A stretch of 62,146 nt of DNA from a virus, in IMG/VR virus record IMGVR_UViG_3300021519_000009, positions 1 to 62,146 of that record. The stretch is one strand, 5' to 3'. Position 1 is the first letter of the stretch. Every line of letters starts with the position of its first letter. A model generated the notes under the pieces. The model was not told the DNA's origin. It saw only the letters and a list, made by a program, of their open reading frames with translations, and did not search any database. The position numbers and the translations under genes are program-made. Below are positions 16,944 to 25,457 of this stretch, piece after piece.

Positions 16944-18047
16944 ATGTCTGAAGCATCTGTCGCCGCGCGAGCGGCCATGAAAGCCAAGGCCAATCGCCTT
17001 GTGCAGCATAACAACGGTAAGGTCGACGCGACGTCTGGCGACCTCCCGAAGGCCTTCGACGCGACGCCCAAGACCGGCCAGCGGCCCGTCACCAAGGCCT
17101 ATGCGTCAGGCGGCAAGGTCCACGGCGAGGAAGCCCACAAGCGCGCCGACCGCATGCCTCGCAAGAAGCGCGAGGATGGCGGCAAGGCCGACGCGGCTGA
17201 AGATAACGCCACCACGTCCGCCGAGTATCGCAAGCGCCTCGAGGCGGCCCAGAGCGGCAAGAGCGAGGAAGCGTCCGAGCGCAAGCGCGGCGGCCGCACC
17301 GGCAAGATGGGCGGCGGCCCCCTCATGGCGGCTAACGCCCGCGCAGGCGCTGCGCAGCTGCTCGGCGAGAACCGCGCAGGTGTCCCGGCAGGCCTGATGA
17401 ACTTCACCAAGAAGCAGGGCACGCCACTGCCTGGCTCCAAGGCTGGCGGCAAGGTCGAGAAGCACGAGGACGCCGCTGAAGACAAGAAGCTCATCAAGTC
17501 AATGGTCAAGAAGGAAGACCTGAAGCGCCGTGCATCTGGCGGGAGAAACGAAAGCGGCGAGCCGACCATGGAAGAAATCCATGGGAGCAAGGCAGATTGG
17601 CGGAAGGTCGGAGATAATGTTTATGGTCCTCGGCCAAAGCCTACTCCAAAACCGGCTCCCGTACCTTCTTCTGAAGAGTCTACCGAAAAACGGTATGGGG
17701 GTCGCACCGCCCGCAAGCACGGCGGCCGCACGGGCAAGACCGCAGTCAATATTGTTATCGCCACAGGCAAGCACCCGGCTGACGCGATGGGCGGTCCCGG
17801 CGCACCCCAGATGATGGGACATCCGATCCCGCCGCAGATGCAGCCGCCTGCGGGCGGTCCTCCCGGCGCTGGCGGGCCGCCCATGATGCCGCCCGGCCTT
17901 CCTGCGGGCGGCCCTCCGATGCCGCCTCCGGGCATGCCCATGGGCCGCAAGCGTGGCGGCCGCACCAACTACCCGATTGACACGGGCGCTGGCGGTGGTC
18001 AGGCGCGGCTGGATAAAATCAAGGCCTACGGGATGACCCAGAAGTAA
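16944..18047 (+). CDS. Basic Lys/Gly-rich virion protein with repeated RGGRT motifs
   Basis: Unrecognised 367-aa protein, very basic and apparently disordered. KRGGRT or HGGRT appears several times (KRGGRTGKMGGG, KHGGRTGKT, KRGGRTNYP), together with YASGGKV and a Pro/Gly/Met-rich segment (about 285-335). The composition suggests a DNA- or capsid-contacting internal head protein. ATG 16944 is preferred over GTG 16935, which lies on the AAGGAG ribosome site itself. It belongs to the late operon between the polyvalent gene and the scaffold. Confidence 0.65.
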   Translation: MSEASVAARAAMKAKANRLVQHNNGKVDATSGDLPKAFDATPKTGQRPVTKAYASGGKVHGEEAHKRADRMPRKKREDGGKADAAEDNATTSAEYRKRLEAAQSGKSEEASERKRGGRTGKMGGGPLMAANARAGAAQLLGENRAGVPAGLMNFTKKQGTPLPGSKAGGKVEKHEDAAEDKKLIKSMVKKEDLKRRASGGRNESGEPTMEEIHGSKADWRKVGDNVYGPRPKPTPKPAPVPSSEESTEKRYGGRTARKHGGRTGKTAVNIVIATGKHPADAMGGPGAPQMMGHPIPPQMQPPAGGPPGAGGPPMMPPGLPAGGPPMPPPGMPMGRKRGGRTNYPIDTGAGGGQARLDKIKAYGMTQK

Positions 18048-18079
18048 TCGGGCCGGATTGGTATACGGGCCGATAACAA

Positions 18080-18110
18080 CGGCGGGGAAGGGTTCTGCGT
18101 TTCCCCGCCG
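18080..18110. terminator. 10-bp stem hairpin
   Basis: CGGCGGGGAA (18080-18089) pairs perfectly with TTCCCCGCCG (18101-18110) around an 11-base loop, between the gene ending at 18047 and the one starting at 18134. No T run follows; it may pause transcription or protect mRNA ends. Confidence 0.55.
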
Positions 18111-18133
18111 ATTACCATCAAGGGGAACACTAT

Positions 18134-18334
18134 ATGCTGACCTACGAATCCCATTTCGAGGAGAAGCTGAAGCGGTTGATTGAAGATGCAATAGATCAAC
18201 TCAAAGAGAACTTGACGCATAGCATCACAATTCCAGACCTTGCTCACTACAAGGAAATCGCAGGGAAGATCGCCGGCCTGCGCACGGCGATGGATCTTTG
18301 CGACGAAGCCAACAAGCTCGCGCAGGAACACTAA
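18134..18334 (+). CDS. Small helical protein (66 aa)
   Basis: Unrecognised acidic helical protein with heptad-like spacing (HFEEKLKRLIEDAIDQLKEN near residues 7-26). AAGGGGAA upstream supports ATG 18134. The position just before co-chaperonin and scaffold suggests a head-assembly helper; proteins of this shape in similar loci are often unannotated. Confidence 0.7.
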   Translation: MLTYESHFEEKLKRLIEDAIDQLKENLTHSITIPDLAHYKEIAGKIAGLRTAMDLCDEANKLAQEH

Positions 18335-18351
18335 CCTAAGGGGAACTACCT

Positions 18352-18744
18352 ATGCCAGTCATGAAAATGCAGCACGACAAGGATCCGAAGACGGACATCA
18401 TCGACAAATTGGGCGACCTGTCCGACTTCGACGTGATGGATAATCGCGCACTTTTGGCGATTTACGTCCGGCCCAAGAAGACGGCGGGCGGCATCATGCT
18501 GACCGACAAGTATGTCGACGAAGACAAGTTCCAGGGCAAGGCCTGCCTTGTCGTCAAGGCCGGCCCGCACGCCTACTCGCCGGAGCCCGGCTCGCTGTTC
18601 GAGACTTCGGACATCAATGTCGGGGACTGGGTGATCGTTCGAGCCTCGGACGGCATGAACATCTCCATTCGCGGCGTCGAGTGCAAAATTATCCGTGACG
18701 ACGTGACGATGATGCGGATCCCGCAGCCTGACGAGATTTGGTGA
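18352..18744 (+). CDS. GroES-like co-chaperonin (phage type)
   Basis: A 130-aa protein of the chaperonin-10 fold type used by phages: NRALLAIYVRPKKTAGGIML (about residues 31-50), then KFQGKACLVVKAGP and VGDWVIVRASDG. It probably forms a lid on the host GroEL to fold the capsid protein, like T4 gp31, since no GroEL gene is present. It lies directly before the scaffold and capsid genes. AAGGGGAA precedes the start. Its stop shares one base with the next ATG (TGATG). Confidence 0.85.
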   Translation: MPVMKMQHDKDPKTDIIDKLGDLSDFDVMDNRALLAIYVRPKKTAGGIMLTDKYVDEDKFQGKACLVVKAGPHAYSPEPGSLFETSDINVGDWVIVRASDGMNISIRGVECKIIRDDVTMMRIPQPDEIW

Positions 18745-19613
18745 TGGAGAAAATCATGGAAAATACGCCCGAAGTCGAGGAAATCGAGGTTATTCCGACC
18801 GCTGAAGCAGCGCTGGCACCCCTCGACGCCGCCTCGGAAGTCCCGCCAGAGGTTCTCGAGCTTAAAAAACAGCTTGAGGACGAGAAAAGGGCGCGCATGG
18901 AGGCCGAAACACGCGCCCGTGAGGCGTCCAAGCAGGCGTTCGTCGCCAAGAATGAGACTGAAGACACCCAACTTCACCTCATCAAGAGCGCGATCGACAC
19001 CGTCAAGCGCAATAACGAGCAATTGCGGAGCGCCTATGCGTTCGCCATGTCAAGTGGCGAGTACGAAAAGGCTGCCGCGATCCAGGAAGACATCGCCACC
19101 AACGCCTACCGGCTGCAGGAGCTGGATAAGGGCCGCGATGCGATGGAAAACCGGCCCAAACAGGCCCCGCCGACCGATCCGGTCGAGGCTTTGGCGTCCC
19201 AATTGACGCCACGGAGCGCAGATTGGGTGCGAAAGCACCCGCAATGTGTGACGGACACCCGCCTCAACCAGAAGATGATCGCCGCCCACAATATGGCGAT
19301 GGCTGACGGGCATACAGCCGACACGGACGATTACTTTGCGGCCGTCGAGGGGCTGATGGGGCTGAGAAAGCCAGCGCCTGCGCCTGTCGAGGAAGACGAC
19401 AACCCGTTGTCCGAAGCCGCAGCGCCAGCGCAGCCTCGTCGGAGCGCGCCGCCGCCGGCCGCCCCGCCGACACGCGCGTCGACCACCAGCAGCAACCGCG
19501 CCATTCGGCTGTCGGAGGCTGAACTTGAGATTGCGGAGATGAACAACATGACCCCGCAAGAGTACCACGCCCAGAAACTTCGCATTGCGGCTGAATCCCG
19601 CAAGATGAATTGA
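18744..19613 (+). CDS. Head scaffolding protein
   Basis: A 289-aa protein with a long charged coiled-coil region (about residues 35-105, VLELKKQLEDEKRARMEAET) and a Pro/Ala linker near the C-terminus, upstream of the capsid gene as expected for a scaffold. The stretch PRSADWVRKHPQCVTDTRLN followed by ADTDDYFAAVEGLMG is a pattern I associate with podoviral scaffold/assembly proteins. ATG 18744 overlaps the previous stop; ATG 18756, preceded by GGAGAA, is an equally good start that removes four residues. Confidence 0.7.
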   Translation: MEKIMENTPEVEEIEVIPTAEAALAPLDAASEVPPEVLELKKQLEDEKRARMEAETRAREASKQAFVAKNETEDTQLHLIKSAIDTVKRNNEQLRSAYAFAMSSGEYEKAAAIQEDIATNAYRLQELDKGRDAMENRPKQAPPTDPVEALASQLTPRSADWVRKHPQCVTDTRLNQKMIAAHNMAMADGHTADTDDYFAAVEGLMGLRKPAPAPVEEDDNPLSEAAAPAQPRRSAPPPAAPPTRASTTSSNRAIRLSEAELEIAEMNNMTPQEYHAQKLRIAAESRKMN

Positions 19614-19623
19614 GGAGAACACC

Positions 19624-20313
19624 ATGATTGAAGAAAACACTGGCCGCGCCGCCAATCTCGCCAAGGCCCGCGCCGCTCGGGCCGCCAACCGCGAAAAGGC
19701 CCGCATCGAGGCTGAAACCAAGGCAGAAGTGAACAGCTACGGCGTGTCCGAAGCCTTGATGGCGACGCCGGCCAAGCGGTCGTCGACTGTCCCCCCCGAC
19801 TTGCAACAGGCATCGCCTACTGCAGCACGTCCGGCCATGTCGTCAGCCGAAGCATCCCGTGAACGCGCCCGTCGCAGGTCTGCGGAAGTGCGCGAGAACA
19901 TCGGCGACCTCGATCAGGGGCTCGACGAGTTCTACATCGACCCGCGCATCATTCCCGAAGGCTGGTCCTACGAGTGGAAGATGAACACCGTGCTTGGTCA
20001 GCCCAATCCGGCCTACCAGGTCCAGTTGCAGCGCATGGGCTGGGATTGCGTGCCGGCCGAGCGGCACCCGGAGATGATGCCGGCCGGCGACAAGCACTTC
20101 ACCATCGAGCGCAAGGGCATGGTGCTGATGGAGCGGCCGGCTGACCTCACTGAAGAGGCCAAGAATATCGAAAAACGCCGCGCCCGCCAGCAAATCCAGA
20201 ACAAGCAGGAGCAGCTTGGTCAGGCGAAGCCGGGCGAGTTCGATCGCAACAACAAGGACACGCCGCTGGTCAAGATCAAGACCGGCTACGAGCCCGTGCA
20301 GATACCGAATTAA
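19624..20313 (+). CDS. Conserved head-region protein of unknown function (229 aa)
   Basis: Basic, Ala/Arg/Lys-rich N-terminal third (looks disordered) followed by a folded segment with IIPEGWSYEWKMNTVLGQPN and LQRMGWDCVPAERHPEMMP, a pattern recurring next to capsid genes in environmental phages. The function is unknown; an internal head or assembly role is likely from position. AGGAG precedes ATG 19624. Confidence 0.7.
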   Translation: MIEENTGRAANLAKARAARAANREKARIEAETKAEVNSYGVSEALMATPAKRSSTVPPDLQQASPTAARPAMSSAEASRERARRRSAEVRENIGDLDQGLDEFYIDPRIIPEGWSYEWKMNTVLGQPNPAYQVQLQRMGWDCVPAERHPEMMPAGDKHFTIERKGMVLMERPADLTEEAKNIEKRRARQQIQNKQEQLGQAKPGEFDRNNKDTPLVKIKTGYEPVQIPN

Positions 20314-20320
20314 GCCTCAC

Positions 20321-20349
20321 TTGACACTCCTCCCGAGATGTGTATTTTA
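20321..20349 (+). promoter_or_regulatory. Promoter of the capsid operon
   Basis: TTGACA at 20321-20326 with TATTTT at 20343-20348 (16 bp) or ATTTTA one base later (17 bp). It sits in the largest gap of this region, just upstream of the decoration and major capsid genes, which need the strongest expression. Confidence 0.6.
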
Positions 20350-20375
20350 GGAATATACGCCCCTCTCGGGAGGGG
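20329..20375. promoter_or_regulatory. Nested inverted repeats around the capsid promoter
   Basis: CCTCCCGAGA (20329-20338) pairs with TCTCGGGAGG (20364-20373) across the -10 region. Alternatively CCCCTC (20360-20365) pairs with GAGGGG (20370-20375) as a tight hairpin followed by TTT. The two structures exclude each other. RNA starting at the local promoter would carry only the small hairpin near its 5' end; readthrough RNA could form the long stem. Confidence 0.55.
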
Positions 20376-20445
20376 TTTAGTCATCACCCGGTCCTGAACT
20401 GCCCCGGCGCGCAGCGATGGCCTTCCTGAAAAGGGAGCCATTGCT

Positions 20446-21042
20446 ATGGCTAACACTTCGAGCCCGTTCGGCTTTCGTCAGTATCGAGGCACCGGCTCTG
20501 CTCCGACTTATGAGCAGGCCGAAATGCAGATCGCCTACAACAATTCCACCCCGATCTATTCCGGCGACGCGGTCATTCCGCTCTCGACCGGCTACATCGC
20601 GCAGGCCACCGCCTCCACGGTCGCCATGGCCGGCATCTTCGTCGGCTGCAAATATCTCTCCACCTCGCAGAAGCGCACCGTCTGGTCCAACTACTGGCCC
20701 GGCAACGACGTCGCTTCGGGCAATGACGTCACCGCTTATGTCATCAACGACCCGAACGCGCAGTTCCTCGTGCAGGCTGGCGGCACCAACATCGGCTTCG
20801 CCAACATCGGCGAGTACATCCAGTTGAACGTCGGCACCGGCAACTCGTCCACCGGCATCAGCGGCATGTATGTCGAAAGCCCGGCCACCACGGTCACTCT
20901 TCCGTTCATCGTCCGCGGCATCGTGGCTGACCCGCCCGGCACCAACGGGACGCTCATCACGGGGGCGTATAACTACGTCATCGTCGGCTTCAACAACGCT
21001 CTGACCCGCACCAACGGTGCTGGCCCGACCGGCATCGCGTAA
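20446..21042 (+). CDS. Capsid-associated (decoration-like) protein (198 aa)
   Basis: Beta-rich protein beginning with ANTSSPFGFRQYRGTGSAP and containing TPIYSGDAVIPL, GYIAQA, AGIFVGCKY and AYVINDPNAQF. I recognise this as a conserved virion protein often encoded just before the major capsid gene in podoviruses; decoration or stabilisation of the head is the likely role. AAGGGAG lies upstream of ATG 20446. Good codon use for a highly expressed gene. Confidence 0.75.
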   Translation: MANTSSPFGFRQYRGTGSAPTYEQAEMQIAYNNSTPIYSGDAVIPLSTGYIAQATASTVAMAGIFVGCKYLSTSQKRTVWSNYWPGNDVASGNDVTAYVINDPNAQFLVQAGGTNIGFANIGEYIQLNVGTGNSSTGISGMYVESPATTVTLPFIVRGIVADPPGTNGTLITGAYNYVIVGFNNALTRTNGAGPTGIA

Positions 21043-21054
21043 GGAGCCTAGATC

Positions 21055-21969
21055 ATGGCCGTCAATCTTTCATCCATCAAAGATCTGCTCCTGCCGGGCC
21101 TTCGTGGCATCGAAGGCAAGTACGAGCAGATTCCGCGCCAGTGGGACAAGATCTTCACGAAGCACACGTCGAAGATGGCCCTCGAGCGCACCGCCGAAAT
21201 GCGGTTCCTCGGCTACGCCCAACTGAAGACGGAAGGCGGTCAGACCTCCTTCGACAATTCGGCTGGCGAGCGGTTCGTCTACAACCAGGAACACATCGAA
21301 ATCGGCCTCGGCTACGCGATCACCCGCAAAGCCATCGACGACAACCTCTACAAGAGCCAGTTCGCCCCGTCGAACCTCGGCCTCATGGAGTCCTTCAACC
21401 AGACTGAAGAACTCTACGGCGCGAACGTCCTCAACACCGCGCAGACCTACAACAGCGCGATCGGCGGCGACGGCGTGGCTCTCTGCTCCGCCTCCCACCC
21501 CATCGACGGCGGCACCGTCGCCAACCAGCCGGCCATCCAGGCCGACCTGAACGAGGCGACCCTGCTCAACGGCATGATCTCCATCCGCACCAACTTCCGC
21601 GATCAGGCAGGCCTCAAGGTCTTCGCCCGTGGCCGGAAGCTCATCGTGCCGCCGCAGCTTGAGCCCGTCGCAATCCGCCTCTTGAAGACGGAACTGCGCC
21701 CCGGCACCGCCGACAACGACACTAATGCGATCCTGATGACCGCTGGCGGTCTGCCGGAAGGCTACATGGTCAACGACTACCTGACCTCATCCTACGCATG
21801 GTTCCTGCTCACGAACATCGACGGGCTCTCCTACATGGAGCGTGTCAAGTTCGAGACGGACATGCAAATAGATTTTACCACCGATAACCTCCTTGTCAAA
21901 GGATATTCTCGTTTTAGTTTCGCCTACTACAACTGGCGTGCTATCTACGGTAGCTTCCCAACTACCTGA
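21055..21969 (+). CDS. Major capsid protein
   Basis: The shell protein (304 aa), identified by position after scaffold and decoration genes and by features such as QIPRQWDKIFTKHTSKMALE, the insertion HPIDGG, and RKLIVPPQLEPVAIRLLK, which resemble Mu gpT/HK97-fold capsid proteins of this phage type. AAGGAG lies before ATG 21055. Codon use is strongly GC-rich until about 21865, then the last 35 codons switch to AT-rich choices (ATA, AAA, GGA, TTT). The homing-type endonuclease gene follows immediately, so the 3' end may have been replaced by co-conversion. Confidence 0.85.
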   Translation: MAVNLSSIKDLLLPGLRGIEGKYEQIPRQWDKIFTKHTSKMALERTAEMRFLGYAQLKTEGGQTSFDNSAGERFVYNQEHIEIGLGYAITRKAIDDNLYKSQFAPSNLGLMESFNQTEELYGANVLNTAQTYNSAIGGDGVALCSASHPIDGGTVANQPAIQADLNEATLLNGMISIRTNFRDQAGLKVFARGRKLIVPPQLEPVAIRLLKTELRPGTADNDTNAILMTAGGLPEGYMVNDYLTSSYAWFLLTNIDGLSYMERVKFETDMQIDFTTDNLLVKGYSRFSFAYYNWRAIYGSFPTT

Positions 21970-22001
21970 TATTGCTGGTTTCATCGGAACGATAACTTGA
22001 A

Positions 22002-22787
22002 ATGAGCACTTTACATTTAAAATCCAATGTTGTAGGTTTCTCTCTGCCGACAATGGCAAGGGGAACTTACGATATGGTTGAGAATGGCAAATGCTCATAC
22101 GAAGACATGGCCGAAGTACTGTCCTACGATCCCAACACGGGTATATTCACGTGGAAGGTGACCGTAAATTCTAGGGCGAAGGTCGGCTGCCCCGCTGGAA
22201 TGTCGCAGCGCATGAAGAACGGGAAGTTTTATTCCTCGATCACTTATCGTGGAGTAAAATTCTCCAGCGCACAGGTAGCGTGGCTTTTGCACAACAAGGA
22301 ATGGCCGGATCGCACTGTCTTCTACATCGACGAAGACACCACCAATCTTCGGATTTCAAATTTGAAGTTGGCTGATCGCAAGGCCAATAAGGTCGTGAGC
22401 GAAGACGGAAAAGTCAGCTACCGCATGGACAAAGAGCAGTCCCGCAGTTACGGCCTTATGCGTTACTACGGGATGTCTTATACTGAGTATGCCGAGAAGT
22501 ACGCCGAGCAGAAGGGTGTTTGCGCAATCTGTGAAAGACCCGAGACTGCAAAGGTTCCGGGGCGCAAAACGGAACATGTCCAACACAGCACCCGTGATCT
22601 TTCAGTAGACCATGACCATAAGACGGGTGCAATCCGAGGCCTTTTGTGCAACAATTGCAACCATATGCTTGGCGCTGTGAACGATAGCCGGGAACTTCTG
22701 TTGTCTGCCATCAAATACCTCGACAAGCATTCCGACAAATCATCCGAGCGGCCTCTGTTGGCTGTCGTTAACAAGGAGACCCTCTGA
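22002..22787 (+). CDS. Homing-type HNH / recombination endonuclease VII-like protein
   Basis: A 261-aa nuclease. The C-terminal part (about residues 160-245) shows EQKGVCAICERPE, LSVDHDHKTGAIRGLLCNNC and NHMLGAVNDS, the zinc-and-catalytic pattern of the endonuclease VII/HNH fold. The N-terminal part (YDPNTGIFTWK, FYIDEDTTNLRISNLKLAD) is an HNH_3/homing-type DNA-binding module. It lies between the capsid gene and the next virion gene, in AT-richer DNA, typical of a free-standing homing gene. Its last codons contain AAGGAGACC, the ribosome site of the next gene, and its stop overlaps that ATG. Confidence 0.85.
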   Translation: MSTLHLKSNVVGFSLPTMARGTYDMVENGKCSYEDMAEVLSYDPNTGIFTWKVTVNSRAKVGCPAGMSQRMKNGKFYSSITYRGVKFSSAQVAWLLHNKEWPDRTVFYIDEDTTNLRISNLKLADRKANKVVSEDGKVSYRMDKEQSRSYGLMRYYGMSYTEYAEKYAEQKGVCAICERPETAKVPGRKTEHVQHSTRDLSVDHDHKTGAIRGLLCNNCNHMLGAVNDSRELLLSAIKYLDKHSDKSSERPLLAVVNKETL

Positions 22788-23932
22788 TGTCCATCACCGC
22801 CTTCGCCGGTCCGGTCATCTCTTTCGGCCAGAGCCCCTACGCTGGCTCCGAGTACAACAAGGATCTTGGCCCGTCGCTCTTCTACGCGGGCGACGGCATC
22901 CTCGACCCCCGCAGCCCATTCACGTATGTTCCGGGCTCTGGCGCTAACCAGCCGGCGGCCGGCTTCCTCGGCACCGCCTACATCAACACGCTGAACTACC
23001 AGCCCTACGCCAAGGGCGTGGCGGCGATCGCGGCTGCTGCCAACGTCGTCAGCGGCACGGCCATGACGCTGGTGTCGTCTGCCTCGACGACCACGGGCGT
23101 CTCGGTCAGCCAGTATTGCATCAATGCGGCGACTGGCGCGCTTGTCAGCGGCCTCATCATGCTGGACGGCTACGCGAGCTTCACAGGTGTCGTGGCGGCT
23201 GGCGTACTGACTGTCAGCGCCCTGACCGGCACGGTGACGCCGGGCATGGTCATCGCCGGCACTGGCGTCACGACTGGCACTTATGTGTCATCTCAGTTGA
23301 CTGGCCCGACTGGCGGCGCAGGCACCTACACGGTGGTCGGGTCGACGACTGTCAGCAGCACCACGATCACAGGCTCGACCTCGAGCCCGGTGACTGGCAA
23401 CTCGCCGCTTCGCTTTCCGTTCGGCAACACCGGCCATGTCTGCCCGTGGAACCCGCAGGCCCTGTGCGCTCGCACGGTGGCTGTGACCGGTTCCTCGTCT
23501 GCAACTGGCGGTAATATCACGGTCGCTGGCTATGACATTTACGGTTATCCGATGACCGAGACGATCGCGGCACCGGCCGGCGCGACGCAGGTCGCTGGCA
23601 AGAAGGCGTTCAAGTACATTGCGTCGGTGACCCCGGCCTTCACGGACGCCCATAATTACTCGATTGATACACTGGACGTGTTTGGCTTCCCGATCCGGTC
23701 AGACTTTTACGGCGACGTCAGCGTCGACTACAACGCCACGAAGATCACGGCCTCGACTGGCTATCTGGCGGCTGTCACCACCAGCCCGGCGACTGCTACG
23801 ACCGGCGACGTGCGCGGCACTTACGCGGTGCAGTCTGCGGCCGACAACACCAAGCGACTGTTTTTCTATCAGTCGCCGGAACTCTCGAACATTGGCAGCG
23901 TCGCTGGCCTGTTCGGTGTCACTCAGGCTTAA
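22787..23932 (+). CDS. Virion structural protein with inserted beta-repeat domain (381 aa)
   Basis: Ser/Thr/Gly-rich beta protein. The ends (AFAGPVISFGQSPYAGSEYN; KRLFFYQSPELSNIGSVAGL) look like one domain. Residues about 133-198 hold an insertion with MVIAGTGVTTGTYVSSQLTG and GGAGTYTV, a module I have seen scattered through phage virion proteins. Probably a head or tail surface protein; a related Ig-like insertion (GYNGTYTVTA) occurs in the hub protein at 33396. ATG 22787 is coupled to the endonuclease stop. Confidence 0.65.
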   Translation: MSITAFAGPVISFGQSPYAGSEYNKDLGPSLFYAGDGILDPRSPFTYVPGSGANQPAAGFLGTAYINTLNYQPYAKGVAAIAAAANVVSGTAMTLVSSASTTTGVSVSQYCINAATGALVSGLIMLDGYASFTGVVAAGVLTVSALTGTVTPGMVIAGTGVTTGTYVSSQLTGPTGGAGTYTVVGSTTVSSTTITGSTSSPVTGNSPLRFPFGNTGHVCPWNPQALCARTVAVTGSSSATGGNITVAGYDIYGYPMTETIAAPAGATQVAGKKAFKYIASVTPAFTDAHNYSIDTLDVFGFPIRSDFYGDVSVDYNATKITASTGYLAAVTTSPATATTGDVRGTYAVQSAADNTKRLFFYQSPELSNIGSVAGLFGVTQA

Positions 23933-23944
23933 CAGGAGCACGCC

Positions 23945-24232
23945 ATGAAGGGTAGAATTGCACGCAAGGATGGCGGCCCCGTCAAGGGCGTTGTTGATGA
24001 CGACGCGGCCCCCTCGGTTGTATATGCCGGCAAGGGCAGCAACGTCGAGAAGGAAGCCAAGGAGCGCAAGGCTGGCGGGCGCATTGCTCGCAAGGGCGGC
24101 GGTCCTGTCGGCGGCGCTCCGTCTTCGGCCAACGCTGGCCGCACGCCCCGCAAGTCGGGTGGCGGACTGTTTTCGGCTGCGGCAAAGGGCACGAAGCCCG
24201 CAGGTCGCATGACCATGAAGGCCGAGTGCTGA
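23945..24232 (+). CDS. Basic Gly-rich small virion protein (95 aa)
   Basis: Unrecognised, highly basic and low complexity, with an internal repeat: GRIARKDGGPV near the start and GRIARKGGGPV in the middle. It contains the GG-x-V motif twice. Probably an internal head or DNA-binding virion component, like the protein at 16944. CAGGAG lies ahead of ATG 23945. Confidence 0.65.
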   Translation: MKGRIARKDGGPVKGVVDDDAAPSVVYAGKGSNVEKEAKERKAGGRIARKGGGPVGGAPSSANAGRTPRKSGGGLFSAAAKGTKPAGRMTMKAEC

Positions 24233-24276
24233 TTACGAGCGCCGCTGCTTTCTTTTGAGTTTCTGAAGGAGCAGAA

Positions 24277-25236
24277 ATGCGCAAGGTAGTTGTTTCTGTT
24301 GGCCCACTCGCATCGGCCAGCGCCACGAAGATCGCAACCGCGCAGCGTCCCTACGCTGCCGGTTCTTTGGCGTTGATCGGGGCCGCGTCTGACGCCGTCT
24401 CGACGACTGTGTGCGCCAGCCAGGCACCTGTGGCGGCCGCGTTCACCATCAATGGCACGCAAGCCTCTGGCGGCGTCGCGTACCTGAAGTCGACTTCCTA
24501 CATCTACATCACGTCTTCGGGTGACGACCACACGCGGACGTGCGCGATCGTCGGCGTCGACGGCAATGGCACGTCTGTTTCCGAGACGGTGACGCTGACG
24601 AATGCCCAGTCGGTGTCGAGCGCGAAGACGTACTACAAGATCATTTCGATCACTCCGTCCGGCGCGATCGCCGCGAACGTGACGGTGGGCAGCTACACGA
24701 GGGCGACACTCGATACCGCTCGCCGCGTCCTGCTGACCACGACTGCCGACGAGACGGGCAACACGATCACGCTTTACGGCACCAACTGGGCCGGCGATTT
24801 GATCAGCGAGACGATTACGGGCGTCAACAACACGACGGCCTACAGCGTGCTTGACTATCTGAGCATCTACAAGGCGACGGTGTCGGCGGCCGCAGCTGGC
24901 AACATCTCGCTTGGGACGAACGGCGTCGCGTCTTCCCCGTGGGTTGAGTTCGATATGTGGGCTCCGGCTCCGACGTCGATCCAATGCACGGTGTCTGGGA
25001 CGGTGAATTATACGGTCCAGCAGACGCTTGATAATCCGAACAGCCCGACGTCGCCTGTAACGCCGGCGAATGTGACGTGGATCAACCACGCTGACACCAA
25101 TCTGGTCAGCGCGACGACCAGTGTGCAGGGCAACTATGCTTACGTCCCGGTTCTGTCTCGTGTCCTGTTGAATAGTGAGAGCGGCACCGGAAACGTGACT
25201 GCTTCCTACCTGCAAGCCAGCAATGGCCCGGCGTGA
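24277..25236 (+). CDS. Virion structural protein (319 aa)
   Basis: Beta-rich, Thr/Ser/Ala-rich protein without recognised catalytic motifs (SGDDHTRTCAIVGVDGNGTS; DETGNTITLYGTNWAGDLIS). It has two similar halves of a repeated beta pattern and ends in QASNGPA. Position between capsid and fibre genes suggests a head fibre or tail component. AAGGAG is upstream of ATG 24277. Confidence 0.65.
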   Translation: MRKVVVSVGPLASASATKIATAQRPYAAGSLALIGAASDAVSTTVCASQAPVAAAFTINGTQASGGVAYLKSTSYIYITSSGDDHTRTCAIVGVDGNGTSVSETVTLTNAQSVSSAKTYYKIISITPSGAIAANVTVGSYTRATLDTARRVLLTTTADETGNTITLYGTNWAGDLISETITGVNNTTAYSVLDYLSIYKATVSAAAAGNISLGTNGVASSPWVEFDMWAPAPTSIQCTVSGTVNYTVQQTLDNPNSPTSPVTPANVTWINHADTNLVSATTSVQGNYAYVPVLSRVLLNSESGTGNVTASYLQASNGPA

Positions 25237-25262
25237 TACGGGCCTAACTCCTAGAGGCGCGT

Positions 25263-25454
25263 ATGTCAGGATTGACCGACACCACGACGGGCCTAACCAA
25301 TGGGACTGGCCTTTACTGGCATGTTGGTCTGGATGGTGGGGCGGGGTTGAATAACGATTCTGCGGCGACCGTGACAAACGGCATCCTGCTGGAAGACAAT
25401 GTGAGCTTCCTGCTGCTTGAGGATAATACCTCAATCCTTCTTTTGGAAAGCTGA
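25263..25454 (+). CDS. 63-aa protein with LLLED repeats
   Basis: A short protein whose C-terminal half repeats a seven-to-ten residue unit: ILLEDNVSF, LLLEDNTSI, LLLES. The N-terminal half is Gly/Thr-rich. I have seen such LLLED tails in small phage proteins but know no function; a beta-solenoid-like stack is plausible. Four bases separate it from the next structural gene. Confidence 0.6.
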   Translation: MSGLTDTTTGLTNGTGLYWHVGLDGGAGLNNDSAATVTNGILLEDNVSFLLLEDNTSILLLES

Positions 25455-25457
25455 TCG

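Noticed and set aside
23929-25434. 501-codon minus-strand open frame
   Set aside because: Antisense to three plus-strand virion genes with good ribosome sites; Arg/His/Gly-rich low-complexity translation typical of shadows in GC-rich DNA.
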